DNA from: Balneolaceae bacterium
GTDB taxonomy: Bacteria > Bacteroidota > Rhodothermia > Balneolales > Balneolaceae
Length of the DNA stretch: 52,808 nucleotides
NCBI GenBank assembly: GCA_003559375.1
Contig: PWLN01000458.1
Span: 1 to 52,808, forward strand
Direction: 5' to 3'
Shown here piece by piece: positions 44,537-52,808 of this stretch (positions within the stretch are counted from its first letter, which is position 1; every line of letters starts with the position of its first letter). The notes below the pieces were generated by a model. It was not told where the DNA came from. It searched no databases and worked only from the letters and a program-made list of their open reading frames with translations. The translations under genes and the position numbers were made by a program.

Positions 44537-46462
44537 ATGGATTTTTTTGAAGCCCAGGACCGGGCAAAACGAAATACCGGGAAGCTGGTATTGCTTTACG
44601 CGATGGCCGTTTTCGGAATCATTTTTTCTATTTATGTAGTTACCCTAATCTTGTTCCATACCCAGGTCTCAGTTGAGGGGGGTGTTTCCTACTGGTATCC
44701 GGGCTGGCTTTTTACAGTAGCGATCATGGTTCTGCTGATGATTGCGATCGGTACCATCCACCGTGTTTCACAATTGCGTAAAGGGGGATCGGCGGTAGCA
44801 GAACTGCTTGGCGGCAGGAGGGTAAATCCTTCAACGACCGATAGTCTTGAAAGAAGGCTCATTAATATTGTGGAAGAGATGTCGATTGCTTCCGGGCTTC
44901 CGGTGCCTGATGTCTATATTCTTGATAACGAGGAAAATATCAATGCCTTTGCGGCCGGATTCGGAACCAATGATGCCGCCGTTGGCGTCACACGCGGATG
45001 TCTGGAGCAACTCACACGCGATGAACTTCAGGGTGTAATGGCCCATGAATTTAGCCATATCTTTAATGGTGATATGCGCCTTAACATTCGGCTTATCGGG
45101 ATATTGAACGGTATTCTGGTGATTCACATCATGGGGATGATCCTGATGCGAAGCGCCTTTTATTCCGGTGCCATGCGTTCACGGAGTAATAATAAAGGAA
45201 ATTCTGCTATTGCAATCATGCTTTTTGGCGTGGCGCTCATCGTGATTGGCTACATCGGTATGATTTTTGGGAGAATGATCCAGTCTGCCATTTCACGACA
45301 GCGGGAATACCTTGCTGATGCCGCGGCGGTTCAATACACACGGAACCCTGACGGGATTGCGGGTGCACTTAGTAAAATTGCTTCCAAAAGGAAAGGGGCA
45401 GAAATCAAAGATGGTCATGCCATGGAAATGAGCCATCTCTTTTTTGCAAGCAGCTTCCATTCTGCACTGGATAAACTTTTTGCAACCCACCCGCCAATTG
45501 AAGACCGTATTAAAGCTGTAGCGCCCCATTTTGGTTATGGGAAAAGCAGCAGGGAAAACCGCATTCGTCAACAGTTTCAGCAGCAGCATGTTGCCGGTTC
45601 ACCCACAGCCGGGGGCAGCAGCAGGGGTGTTGGCGGCCACGCTGCTCTGACTCCGGAAGTGATACTTGCAGCAATAGGCACAATTGGCGCAGGCAATTTG
45701 AACAGGGCAGGAGAATTGCTGCGCAATATTCCACAAAATCTTCGTCAGGCCGCTCATGAACCGCTTTCAGCTGAAGCGTTAGTATACGGCCTGTTGTTTT
45801 CCACAAGTTCAGAGGCCGTAAAAAAACTTCCCGATTGGTTTTACCTTGAAGCTGGTGAAGAAATGGGTATTTCAACGGAAAAAATACTTTCAGAACTGGC
45901 AACATCTGAGCGCAGCTGGTATTTGCCGCTTGCCGAGCTCGCGCTGCCTTCACTCCGGCACATGAGCAAAGGGCAGTACAAGGTATTTCGCAGTGTTTTG
46001 GAAAAAATGATTCTTGAAGGGAGCCCGGATAATCTGTTCGGGTTTGCTCTTGAGAAAATGGTGATCCATCAGCTTGATGTTGCATTTTCTGATATGAAGA
46101 GGCCCGAAATCAGGCATCACCATTTGAAAACGCTCGGAAAGGAACTTTCGGTTCTCCTGTCGGCACTGGCATATGCCTCTGGTGCGGATACACAACAAGC
46201 ATGGAATGAGGGTGTGAGTTCAATCGAACGGATTAAACCGGACGATTTGGTATTACTGCCGAAAGAAAAATGCAGCCTGAATGAACTGAATTACGCACTT
46301 GATGAACTGGCAGCTTCAGCCAATCCTGTCAAGAAATATATACTGAGTGCCGTTATTCATTGCATTACCTCGGATAAAAAGATCACCACCGAAGAAAAAG
46401 AGCTAACCCGTGCCATTTCAGAAGCACTTGGCAGCCCGATACCGCTTGGAGCGATGGGATAG
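44537..46462 (+). CDS. M48 family membrane metallopeptidase with long C-terminal extension
   Basis: 641 residues. Two membrane helices (about 17-40 and 56-76) precede the peptidase domain; two more follow (about 190-210 and 225-247). The zinc motif HEFSH (His170, Glu171, His174) and the third ligand Glu257 (REYLADA) are intact, as in HtpX-type proteases. Beyond about residue 330 there is a ~300-residue extension with a Gln/Gly/Ser linker and a helical domain (LALPSLRHMSKGQYKVF and later) of unknown fold, making it about twice as long as HtpX. It shares an operon with lemA and may degrade damaged membrane proteins. Confidence 0.93.
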   Translation: MDFFEAQDRAKRNTGKLVLLYAMAVFGIIFSIYVVTLILFHTQVSVEGGVSYWYPGWLFTVAIMVLLMIAIGTIHRVSQLRKGGSAVAELLGGRRVNPSTTDSLERRLINIVEEMSIASGLPVPDVYILDNEENINAFAAGFGTNDAAVGVTRGCLEQLTRDELQGVMAHEFSHIFNGDMRLNIRLIGILNGILVIHIMGMILMRSAFYSGAMRSRSNNKGNSAIAIMLFGVALIVIGYIGMIFGRMIQSAISRQREYLADAAAVQYTRNPDGIAGALSKIASKRKGAEIKDGHAMEMSHLFFASSFHSALDKLFATHPPIEDRIKAVAPHFGYGKSSRENRIRQQFQQQHVAGSPTAGGSSRGVGGHAALTPEVILAAIGTIGAGNLNRAGELLRNIPQNLRQAAHEPLSAEALVYGLLFSTSSEAVKKLPDWFYLEAGEEMGISTEKILSELATSERSWYLPLAELALPSLRHMSKGQYKVFRSVLEKMILEGSPDNLFGFALEKMVIHQLDVAFSDMKRPEIRHHHLKTLGKELSVLLSALAYASGADTQQAWNEGVSSIERIKPDDLVLLPKEKCSLNELNYALDELAASANPVKKYILSAVIHCITSDKKITTEEKELTRAISEALGSPIPLGAMG

Positions 46463-46509
46463 AGGTTTTATCATGTTAGAATGATATGCCCCATAGGCAT
46501 TCCTACGGG

Positions 46510-46561
46510 CGATATCCGATTTTCGATCTTTAGTACTTCGCATATCAGCAATCGGATATCG
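46510..46561. repeat. Perfect 12-bp inverted repeat between convergent genes
   Basis: CGATATCCGATT (46510-46521) pairs with AATCGGATATCG (46550-46561) across a 28-nt spacer, in the gap between the M48 gene and the convergent 173-residue gene. Further GATATCG-like fragments follow (to about 46580). There is no T-tract; it may be a repeat element rather than a terminator. Confidence 0.5.
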
Positions 46562-46621
46562 AATATCGTATATCAAATAGAAGACGTTGTCCCCACTCCG
46601 CATACCACACACCACAAGCCC

Positions 46622-47143
46622 TCATTCCTCAACATATACCCGGTCGCCGTCATCGATCCGGGGAACAATCGGGACTTCGTACCTCTCAAAGAAACCAAAT
46701 CCCAAAAACGGCGCAATACGCTGAATCATGGTTAGGAGGCTGTTTTTCTCTTTAAATGTAGCCTGCAAAATGGCTGAAAGCTGCGCGTTAATTTCTCTCT
46801 CCCATTGCGCACCGTAACGGTCGTACCACTCTTCTTCACTCATTAATATTTCCCCCGGACTCAGATATCGCAGCCGCCTGAAAAAGGTATGTGTGCCATC
46901 ATAGTCATCCAACCTGTAATGATCAATATTAAATTGAGGAATATCAATCTGATATGGTGTTGCCGGATATTCCCTGAGCAACGTTTCGATTTCTTCAGGG
47001 CCTTCCCGTTCAACCCGTGTGGTATCTTCGACTTGAGCATACAATGATGGCGCAAATCCAATAAAAATTAACATAATTATGAAAGCTTTTCCGAACAGAA
47101 AAGGAATGAACGAATTAGCAGGATTTTTTACATTACGCTTCAT
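46622..47143 (-). CDS. Hypothetical secreted protein
   Basis: 173 residues, not recognised. The N-terminus has a basic start and a hydrophobic segment (about 14-34) ending in a probable cleavage site YAQ (about 34-36). The mature part is rich in acidic residues and in Tyr, Phe and Arg, with WYDRYGAQWE at about 105-114 and a short hydrophobic stretch (IAPFLGFGFF). No catalytic motif, repeat or cysteine pattern is apparent. It is divergent from the DDAH-like gene (152-bp gap) and convergent to the M48 gene. Confidence 0.72.
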   Translation of the reverse strand: MKRNVKNPANSFIPFLFGKAFIIMLIFIGFAPSLYAQVEDTTRVEREGPEEIETLLREYPATPYQIDIPQFNIDHYRLDDYDGTHTFFRRLRYLSPGEILMSEEEWYDRYGAQWEREINAQLSAILQATFKEKNSLLTMIQRIAPFLGFGFFERYEVPIVPRIDDGDRVYVEE

Positions 47144-47295
47144 TTATGGTAATAGGCCGTTAACATGCTGTTGTCAGGCGAATAGAAATAATAGTGATTT
47201 ATTAAATTTCCCAAATTAATCATTCTTTGCGCCTAAAGGTAACGAAAAGCACGATGGTTCCTTATAATGAATTTTGACCAGTCAAATATAAAATT

Positions 47296-48060
47296 ATGAC
47301 GGTTGTATTAACACGGGAAGTAAGCCCGTTACTGGAAAAATGTGAACTAACCCACCAGTCAAGAGTACCGATAGATATTCAGAGGGCGAAGAAACAGCAT
47401 ATGAAATATGAGGAGGCGCTTGAGCAAATGGGATTTACAATCCGCAGGCTGACAGCAACCCCTCATCTGCCTGATGGGGTTTTCGTTGAAGATACAGCCG
47501 TTGTATTTCCCGAATTTGCAATCATTACCCGGCCAGGGGCAGAATCGAGGCGTGGTGAGACTGAATCTATGGCCGATGTATTGAAAGAATACCGGGAGTT
47601 ATATTACATCCGTGAACCCGGTATCCTCGATGGAGGTGATGTTCTTAAAGCCGGGAAAACGGTTTATATCGGGATCACGTCCAGAACCAATGAATCAGGT
47701 ATTCAGCAATTTAAGGAGATTGTAACCATGTTTGGATATAAAGTAATACCCATACCGGTAACCGGCTGTCTGCACCTCAAGTCCGGTATCACTGTACTGG
47801 AACCTCACAGGCTTCTGATAAACCCCGATTGGATTCATCCCGGATATTTTGCTGATTATTCACTTGAATATGTGCACCATCACGAGCCATACGGTGCAAA
47901 TGTAATCCGGTACCAGAATTTCGCCATTTGTTCAGACGCTTATCCGGAAACTCAAAAACTACTGAAAAAATCGGGATATGATGTGATTTCCATAGATCAA
48001 TCCGAACTTGAAAAAGCCGAGGCGGGGTTGACATGTTGCAGCGTGATCATTGAGGATTGA
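47296..48060 (+). CDS. Dimethylarginine dimethylaminohydrolase-like enzyme
   Basis: 254-residue guanidino-group modifying enzyme of the DDAH/arginine deiminase superfamily. The expected active-site residues are present: the substrate-binding VFVEDTAV (Glu65/Asp66), DGGDVL (Asp112, Asp115), His160 in TGCLHLKSG and the nucleophile in LTCCSVII (Cys247 or Cys248). DDAH hydrolyses asymmetric dimethylarginine to citrulline and dimethylamine; some relatives act on other arginine derivatives. Full length is typical. The next gene starts 92 bp later on the same strand. Confidence 0.9.
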   Translation: MTVVLTREVSPLLEKCELTHQSRVPIDIQRAKKQHMKYEEALEQMGFTIRRLTATPHLPDGVFVEDTAVVFPEFAIITRPGAESRRGETESMADVLKEYRELYYIREPGILDGGDVLKAGKTVYIGITSRTNESGIQQFKEIVTMFGYKVIPIPVTGCLHLKSGITVLEPHRLLINPDWIHPGYFADYSLEYVHHHEPYGANVIRYQNFAICSDAYPETQKLLKKSGYDVISIDQSELEKAEAGLTCCSVIIED

Positions 48061-48152
48061 GAAACTTGTATGCAAAATCGCTTTTTATTCAGCAATCTGT
48101 AAAATACATTTCATGAAATTGTCTGAAGTTGCTCAAAGAGCTATTTTCAGAT

Positions 48153-50360
48153 ATGATAAGAACCAACATCCTTTTTCTGTCACTTATTTTTTCAGGACTG
48201 ATGCTATTAGCAGCATGCTTAAAATCCCCCGGAGTTTCAGACCGGGAATCCCACAATGCCATGATTGCTGTGATGGACAGTATTCTTGCCGACGCAAAAA
48301 ATGATCCTCTCAAGTACTTTTATGCCAATGAATTCAGACTTGCTTATCTCGATTCACTGGTAGAGGCCAATCCCGGCATCCCTCAACTCGAATACCGTTA
48401 TGCAATGGAGCTTCAAAATTCGAGGCAGCTTGAACGGTCCATTCCGATATTGCATCAGCTTGCTGATTTCATGCGGGATTCGGTTTCCCAAAGATTGGCC
48501 CATGAAGCGCTTGCTGTGAGCTATCTGCGCTTGGCCGAGGTAAACAACTGCTTTGAAAATTACACTCCATCCAATTGTATCCTCCCGTTTGATGCTGAAG
48601 CCATTCATAAAAATAAAGAGTATATACAGTCAGCGAAGCATCACCTTGAAATTCTGCATACCTATTTTCCGGGCGATTTTACCCATCATTGGATGTATAA
48701 TATCGCCCATATCGCAAATGGTACTTATCCCGATGGTGTTGGCCCAAGGCATTTGATTCCAGGTATGCAAAGTGCAGAAGAACTTCCAGATTACATCAAC
48801 GCTCCTTTTTTCCGGGATGTGGGGATGACAGCAGGAGTTGCAGATAACCGGATTTCCGGCAGTTCCTGTGTGGAGGATTTTACTGGAAACGGTCATCTGG
48901 ATATATTTGCAACTTCATATGGGTTCGGTGATCAGGTTGTTTTCTATGAAGGTATAGGAGACGGAAATTTTGAACTGCGTACTTATTCCGCCGGCCTCGA
49001 AGGGGTGATGGGAGGTCTGAATATCGAATGTGCCGATATCAACAACAGCGGGTTTGCGGACGTGCTCATTTTGCGAGGCGCTTGGCTGGCTCAATTCGGT
49101 GAGCATCCCAATTCCCTGCTCCGGAATAATGGTGACGGCACATTTACCGATATTACAATTAAAGCCGGCCTGTTCGAAATGATGCCATCACAGGCCGTTG
49201 CTTTTGCTGATCTCAATCATAATGGATATCTGGATATCTTCATTGGTAATGAGTCACAGTCGGCCTGGCAGGGATTTTTTGTAGACGCAGATATGGATGT
49301 TGAACCAAAATCATACCCCTCAGCCATTTTCATTAATAATGGTGACGAGACATTTACACGCTATGAAAGGCTGAATGGATTTGAACTGGATGATTTTGTG
49401 AAAGGCGCTGTTTGGGGCGACATCAACAACAACGGCTGGCCTGATTTATATGTATCGGTGATGGGCGGAAACAATCGCCTGTTTGCACACCGGGGCCTTG
49501 ATGACGCCGGGCTTCCTGTTTTTGAAGAGATTAGCCGACTAGCCGGTGTACAACAACCACTATTCAGTTTTCCGGTGATGATGTTCGATTTTAATAACAA
49601 CGGCTATGAGGATATCCTTGCTGTTTCTTACGATATTCGGGGAATCAGGCAGGTTGCTACAGAGATCACACGAGAACGCCTGGGTATGCAAACGGTAACT
49701 GAGCATTCGAGGCTGTTTATCAATCTGGGCAACGAAACATTCAGGGATGCTTCTACTGCAGCCGGTCTGAATACTGTGATGTTCGGTATGGGTGCTAATT
49801 TTGGCGATCTGAATAACAACGGATTTCAGGACGTGTATATCGGAACCGGGGCGCCTGACCTTACCTCAATTATCCCGAACCGCCTGTTTATTAACCATAA
49901 CGGCGATCGTTTTTATGAAACCACGGCCTACAGCGGTGTGGGGCATCTGCAAAAAGGGCACGGCATCTCATTTGCAGATGTAAACGGAAATGGGTTGCTG
50001 GATATCTATGCGGTGCTGGGAGGTGCTGTTGAGGGAGATTTTTATCACAATGTACTGTTCGAAAATCAGCGCTCTTATGGGAACTGGATCGTGCTTAAGC
50101 TGGAAGGGACGAGTGCCAATCGTCAGGCGATAGGTGCAAGAGTGGAAGTACAATTTGATGAAAATGGCACGCAGAGAAATGTTTTTCGTACCATTTCAAC
50201 GGGCGGGTCGTTCGGTGCCAATAACAGCCGTGTGCATGTAGGATTGGGGAGTGCAGAATCGGTGGAGAAAATAATCATCCGGTGGCCGGGTGAAGAAAGA
50301 CTGCAAATTATTGAAAACCCGGATATCAATCAGGTTCATGAAATCAGGCAAAACAGATAA
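48153..50360 (+). CDS. FG-GAP repeat lipoprotein with ASPIC/UnbV domain (CRTAC1-like)
   Basis: About 735 residues with a lipoprotein signal (lipobox LAAC). After a helical N-terminal part (about 35-205, TPR-like in appearance) come at least seven beta-propeller repeats with calcium-type loops such as DFTGNGHLDIF, ADLNHNGYLDIF, GDINNNGWPDLY and ADVNGNGLLDIY. The C-terminus is an ASPIC/UnbV domain (about 640-735, ending in the GSAESVEKIIIRWPG type motif). This architecture is common in Bacteroidota and Balneolota secreted proteins; a role in binding or adhesion is usually supposed. ATG 48153 is chosen over TTG 48129 because the signal starts there. Confidence 0.92.
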   Translation: MIRTNILFLSLIFSGLMLLAACLKSPGVSDRESHNAMIAVMDSILADAKNDPLKYFYANEFRLAYLDSLVEANPGIPQLEYRYAMELQNSRQLERSIPILHQLADFMRDSVSQRLAHEALAVSYLRLAEVNNCFENYTPSNCILPFDAEAIHKNKEYIQSAKHHLEILHTYFPGDFTHHWMYNIAHIANGTYPDGVGPRHLIPGMQSAEELPDYINAPFFRDVGMTAGVADNRISGSSCVEDFTGNGHLDIFATSYGFGDQVVFYEGIGDGNFELRTYSAGLEGVMGGLNIECADINNSGFADVLILRGAWLAQFGEHPNSLLRNNGDGTFTDITIKAGLFEMMPSQAVAFADLNHNGYLDIFIGNESQSAWQGFFVDADMDVEPKSYPSAIFINNGDETFTRYERLNGFELDDFVKGAVWGDINNNGWPDLYVSVMGGNNRLFAHRGLDDAGLPVFEEISRLAGVQQPLFSFPVMMFDFNNNGYEDILAVSYDIRGIRQVATEITRERLGMQTVTEHSRLFINLGNETFRDASTAAGLNTVMFGMGANFGDLNNNGFQDVYIGTGAPDLTSIIPNRLFINHNGDRFYETTAYSGVGHLQKGHGISFADVNGNGLLDIYAVLGGAVEGDFYHNVLFENQRSYGNWIVLKLEGTSANRQAIGARVEVQFDENGTQRNVFRTISTGGSFGANNSRVHVGLGSAESVEKIIIRWPGEERLQIIENPDINQVHEIRQNR

Positions 50361-50377
50361 TCAGGGCAGGCAGAGAA

Positions 50378-50752
50378 TCATTTCTCATCCTCTCTCTTAC
50401 CCCCTTCTTCAGGGTTAAGTTTCACGGGCAATTCACTGCAGTATGGCGGATTATTTATAAATATTCCTTCATCCACAGGTGGCGCAAACAGAATGGGCAT
50501 TGATGCAGTTAATGTGGAGTCGGGTACAAAGATTTTCATTTGGATACCGGCTGTGGGGTTACAGGGATCATGTACATATTTTTTAAGGAACTCTTCTTCT
50601 GTAAGAACCTTCCCGGTGGAGTCAGCCAGAGAAGTTGTATCGCGCTGGATGTCAGTGGCTGGTTGTGAAATAAACTCTCTGTATTCAATTTGTGATACGG
50701 AAAATGGCAGGCTGAATAACAGTATGATCAGTATGAGCGAAGATAATTTCAT
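50378..50752 (-). CDS. Small hypothetical secreted protein
   Basis: 124 residues, not recognised. It starts with a clear signal peptide (about 1-20, SLPFSVSQ) and has an acidic, Pro-rich mature part with two Cys (in HDPCNPT and PPYCSEL) that could form a disulphide. No motif of known function. It converges on the FG-GAP gene, 17 bp apart. Confidence 0.65.
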   Translation of the reverse strand: MKLSSLILIILLFSLPFSVSQIEYREFISQPATDIQRDTTSLADSTGKVLTEEEFLKKYVHDPCNPTAGIQMKIFVPDSTLTASMPILFAPPVDEGIFINNPPYCSELPVKLNPEEGGKREDEK

Positions 50753-50865
50753 GAATCATGATTTATTCATAAATAACGGTATGTAATAAAAAAATTATTC
50801 AAAATAGATGCCTTTATTCAAACTGTCCGCTTTACCGTTGGCAAAAGATTTAAATAAAAATTATC

Positions 50866-50880
50866 GCAGGTATTACCTGC
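50866..50880. promoter_or_regulatory. 15-bp palindrome upstream of hutU, candidate operator
   Basis: GCAGGTA-T-TACCTGC is symmetric around one base. A second, ATGTC-A-GACAT, lies at 50888-50898, flanked by a CATGAAT direct repeat (50881-50887 and 50896-50902). These stand 70-105 bp before hutU and could bind a regulator. They do not match the HutC site of Pseudomonas. Confidence 0.3.
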
Positions 50881-50970
50881 CATGAATATGTCAGACATGA
50901 ATGGTTCAATTATTTTTCTTTTCTTGCATTAAGGTACATATACATTAATAAGCAAAAAACAGGAGATGTG

Positions 50971-52671
50971 ATGAATAAAAGTATGGCTATAAAAGCACCA
51001 CGAGGAACTCATCTGAACTGCAAAGGCTGGCATCAGGAAGCCGCATTACGGATGCTGATGAACAATCTCGATCCCGATGTGGCTGAGAGGCCCGAAGAAC
51101 TGATTGTATATGGCGGTGGTGGCAAGGCAGCACGTAATTGGGAGTGTTACCACAAGATTGTCGAAACACTGAAGAGGCTCGAAAATGATGAAACATTACT
51201 GATACAGAGCGGCAAACCGGTTGGTGTATTCCGTACTCATGAAGATGCCCCGCGTGTTTTAATTGCCAACTCACACCTCGTACCGCGATGGGCAACCTGG
51301 GAAGAGTTTCGCCGCCTCGATAAACTGGGGCTCACAATGTATGGCCAGATGACCGCAGGCTCGTGGATCTACATCGGGTCACAGGGAATTGTGCAGGGTA
51401 CATACGAAACCTTTGCCGAGTGTGCCCGGCAGCATTTTAAAGGATCTCTGAAAGGAAAACTGGTGGTAACCGCAGGCCTGGGTGGAATGGGCGGGGCTCA
51501 ACCCCTTGCTGCCACCATGAATGGCGCGGCATTTCTGGGCATCGAAGTGGATGAAAGCCGGATTGATATGCGTATCAAAACAGGATACTGTGATGCGAAA
51601 TGTACGGATTTGGACGATGCCCTTGAAAAAGTGCTGGCTGCAAAAGAAAAAGGGGAGGCATTATCTGTTGGCCTGCTTGGCAATGTAGCAGATGTGCTGC
51701 CGGAATTATTGGAAAAGGGAATAATACCCGATGTACTTACTGACCAGACATCAGCACATGATCTCCGTCTCGGGTACATCCCTAAAGGTTATTCCCTCGG
51801 GCAGGCGGCACAGAAAAGAGAAACGGATCCCGATGGCTATGAAAATGATGTACTCGATTCGATGGTGATTCATGTTAAAACCATGCTGGAAATGCAGAAA
51901 GTGGGTGCCATGACTTTCGATTATGGAAACAACCTCCGGGGACAGGTTGCCGACCGGCGCGGAATGAAAGAGGCATTTGATTTTCCCGGATTTGTTCCTG
52001 CCTACATCCGTCCGCTTTTCTGCAAGGGTTCCGGACCATTTCGCTGGGCAGCACTATCAGGTGACCCCGAAGATATTGCTATCACAGACAAAGCTATTCT
52101 CGAAACCTTTCCTGAAAAAGAAGCACTGGCCCGGTGGATACGCCAGGCTCAGGAAAAGATTCATTTCCAGGGACTGCCCGCACGGATTTGCTGGCTCGAA
52201 TACGGTGAACGGGCTGAGATGGGCCTGAAATTCAACTGGCTGGTGAAAAAAGGGAAAGTAAAAGCACCGATCGTTATTGGCCGTGACCATCTTGACACAG
52301 GTTCAGTGGCTTCGCCCAACCGCGAAACCGAAGCGATGAAAGATGGTTCCGATGCTATTGCCGACTGGCCGCTGCTCAACGCCATGCTCAACACTGCAAG
52401 CGGAGCGAGCTGGGTGAGCCTCCACCACGGAGGTGGGGTGGGCATTGGCTACTCCATCCATGCCGGCATGGTATGTGTGGCTGATGGTACCGTGATGGCA
52501 GACCGCCGGCTTGAACGCGTTCTCACCAACGATCCCGGCACCGGAGTCATGCGCCATGCCGACGCCGGCTACGAACTCGCAGAACAAACCGCCCGCGATA
52601 AGGGTGTGGATTTGCCTATGCTCAGCACCCCTGTACCGCGGGTCGCTGACCCGCGCGGGGAAAGACTTTGA
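50971..52671 (+). CDS. hutU: Urocanate hydratase
   Basis: 566-residue NAD+-dependent enzyme that converts urocanate to imidazolone propionate, the second step of histidine degradation. It begins with the conserved [20 protein letters not shown]; the [11 protein letters not shown] and [10 protein letters not shown] loops bind NAD+, and Cys407 in [12 protein letters not shown] is the active-site residue. A Shine-Dalgarno AGGAG (50961-50965) favours ATG 50971. The family core ends around DLPML (about residue 551); the last ~15 residues are an appended tail. Residues 555-564 ([10 protein letters not shown]) are coded by a GC-rich REP-like repeat whose second copy lies 145 bp downstream. No other hut gene is in the window. 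Confidence 0.97.
   Translation: MNKSMAIKAPRGTHLNCKGWHQEAALRMLMNNLDPDVAERPEELIVYGGGGKAARNWECYHKIVETLKRLENDETLLIQSGKPVGVFRTHEDAPRVLIANSHLVPRWATWEEFRRLDKLGLTMYGQMTAGSWIYIGSQGIVQGTYETFAECARQHFKGSLKGKLVVTAGLGGMGGAQPLAATMNGAAFLGIEVDESRIDMRIKTGYCDAKCTDLDDALEKVLAAKEKGEALSVGLLGNVADVLPELLEKGIIPDVLTDQTSAHDLRLGYIPKGYSLGQAAQKRETDPDGYENDVLDSMVIHVKTMLEMQKVGAMTFDYGNNLRGQVADRRGMKEAFDFPGFVPAYIRPLFCKGSGPFRWAALSGDPEDIAITDKAILETFPEKEALARWIRQAQEKIHFQGLPARICWLEYGERAEMGLKFNWLVKKGKVKAPIVIGRDHLDTGSVASPNRETEAMKDGSDAIADWPLLNAMLNTASGASWVSLHHGGGVGIGYSIHAGMVCVADGTVMADRRLERVLTNDPGTGVMRHADAGYELAEQTARDKGVDLPMLSTPVPRVADPRGERL
52633..52663 (+). repeat. GC-rich 31-bp REP-like repeat, copy 1 (inside hutU)
   Basis: The unit opens GTACCGCGGGTCGCTGACCC and holds an 8-bp stem with a GCT loop (52637-52655, CGCGGGTC / GACCCGCG). 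It is in frame in hutU and encodes ten residues of the C-terminal tail. An identical copy occurs at 52778-52808. Confidence 0.9.
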
Positions 52672-52754
52672 AAAAAGAAATTGGTTAAAAAGTATATTTT
52701 CCGAAAAGCGCGCATCGAAAAAGAGATAATACTTAAAAAAAGAGACCGGGCTTT

Positions 52755-52771
52755 CCGGCTCAGCGAGCCGG
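52755..52771. repeat. Second REP-like hairpin with opposite orientation
   Basis: CCGGCTC-AGC-GAGCCGG is a perfect 7-bp stem with an AGC loop. The 31-bp repeats, read on the other strand, have GGGTC-AGC-GACCC; the two hairpins thus share design and loop but differ at a paired position, and face opposite ways, like a REP pair. Confidence 0.75.
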
Positions 52772-52777
52772 GCTACA

Positions 52778-52808
52778 GTACCGCGGGTCGCTGACCCGCG
52801 CGGGGAAA
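52778..52808 (+). repeat. GC-rich 31-bp REP-like repeat, copy 2
   Basis: Identical over 31 bp to copy 1 at 52633-52663, and cut by the window end, so it may be longer. It lies in the intergenic DNA after hutU. Confidence 0.9.

Noticed and set aside
52511-52729. 72-residue frame overlapping the hutU 3' end
   Set aside because: Out of frame with a clear, conserved enzyme gene and built largely from the GC-rich repeat.

Overview
The window looks like a chromosomal segment of a marine or halophilic member of the Bacteroidota/Balneolota group, most likely Balneolota. The grounds are moderately AT-rich DNA (judged by eye), mostly weak Shine-Dalgarno sequences, and a characteristic gene set: a GWxTD-domain lipoprotein, a DUF5916 outer-membrane protein, an FG-GAP/ASPIC-UnbV protein, a TamA-TamB pair, a short CarB without the allosteric domain, and PPDK. 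No phage, integrase, transposase, CRISPR array, rRNA or tRNA was seen. This is an ordinary chromosome with interesting intergenic repeats.

Layout. 0-1.1 kb (minus): a Sco-type and a PCu(A)C-type copper-delivery lipoprotein with overlapping genes. 1.5-8 kb (plus): an Omp85/TamA-like barrel overlapping a TamB-like protein, the envelope translocation and assembly module. 8.1-9.6 kb: a matrixin-like zinc protease with a coiled coil and a small, possibly NTF2-like protein. 9.6-13.7 kb (minus): carA and carB, with a terminator-like hairpin in the carA leader. 14-17.7 kb (minus): a GWxTD lipoprotein and an exported amidohydrolase. 18.1-20.9 kb (plus): the dnaX-ybaB-recR cluster; dnaX has an A9 tract at the end of domain III that could generate a gamma-like short form. 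21.1-23 kb: an M1 aminopeptidase. 23-25.1 kb (minus): proline dehydrogenase and an FAD oxidoreductase. 25.4 kb: a DUF4097 beta-repeat protein. 26.85-30.4 kb (plus): a complete ba3-type cytochrome oxidase cluster (44-residue subunit IIa, CuA subunit II, subunit I) followed by a Sco chaperone and an azurin/plastocyanin-like lipoprotein. 30.4-34.6 kb: a Bor-family lipoprotein, a GNAT acetyltransferase, cyclopropane fatty acid synthase, an M28 peptidase and a membrane protein with ~33-residue helical repeats. 34.6-37.3 kb (minus): PPDK. 37.9-40.8 kb: two transporters (YfcC/DcuC-like and SSS symporter). 40.9-43.8 kb: a stand-alone receiver protein and a DUF5916 protein. 43.9-46.5 kb: LemA and an M48 protease. 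46.6-50.8 kb: a DDAH/arginine-deiminase-like enzyme, an FG-GAP/ASPIC protein and two small secreted unknowns. 51-52.7 kb: urocanate hydratase.

The main themes are copper handling and aerobic respiration (two Sco proteins, PCu(A)C, ba3 oxidase, cupredoxin), envelope biogenesis, secreted peptidases and amino-acid catabolism.

The least explained signals are non-coding. They include a dispersed ~45-bp hairpin repeat whose copies show compensatory base changes, heptad (ACCTTGA-like) arrays just upstream of two genes, and a 140-bp MITE-like inverted-repeat element upstream of proline dehydrogenase. A GC-rich REP-like 31-bp repeat also supplies the last codons of hutU, and several perfect palindromes lie upstream of single genes.
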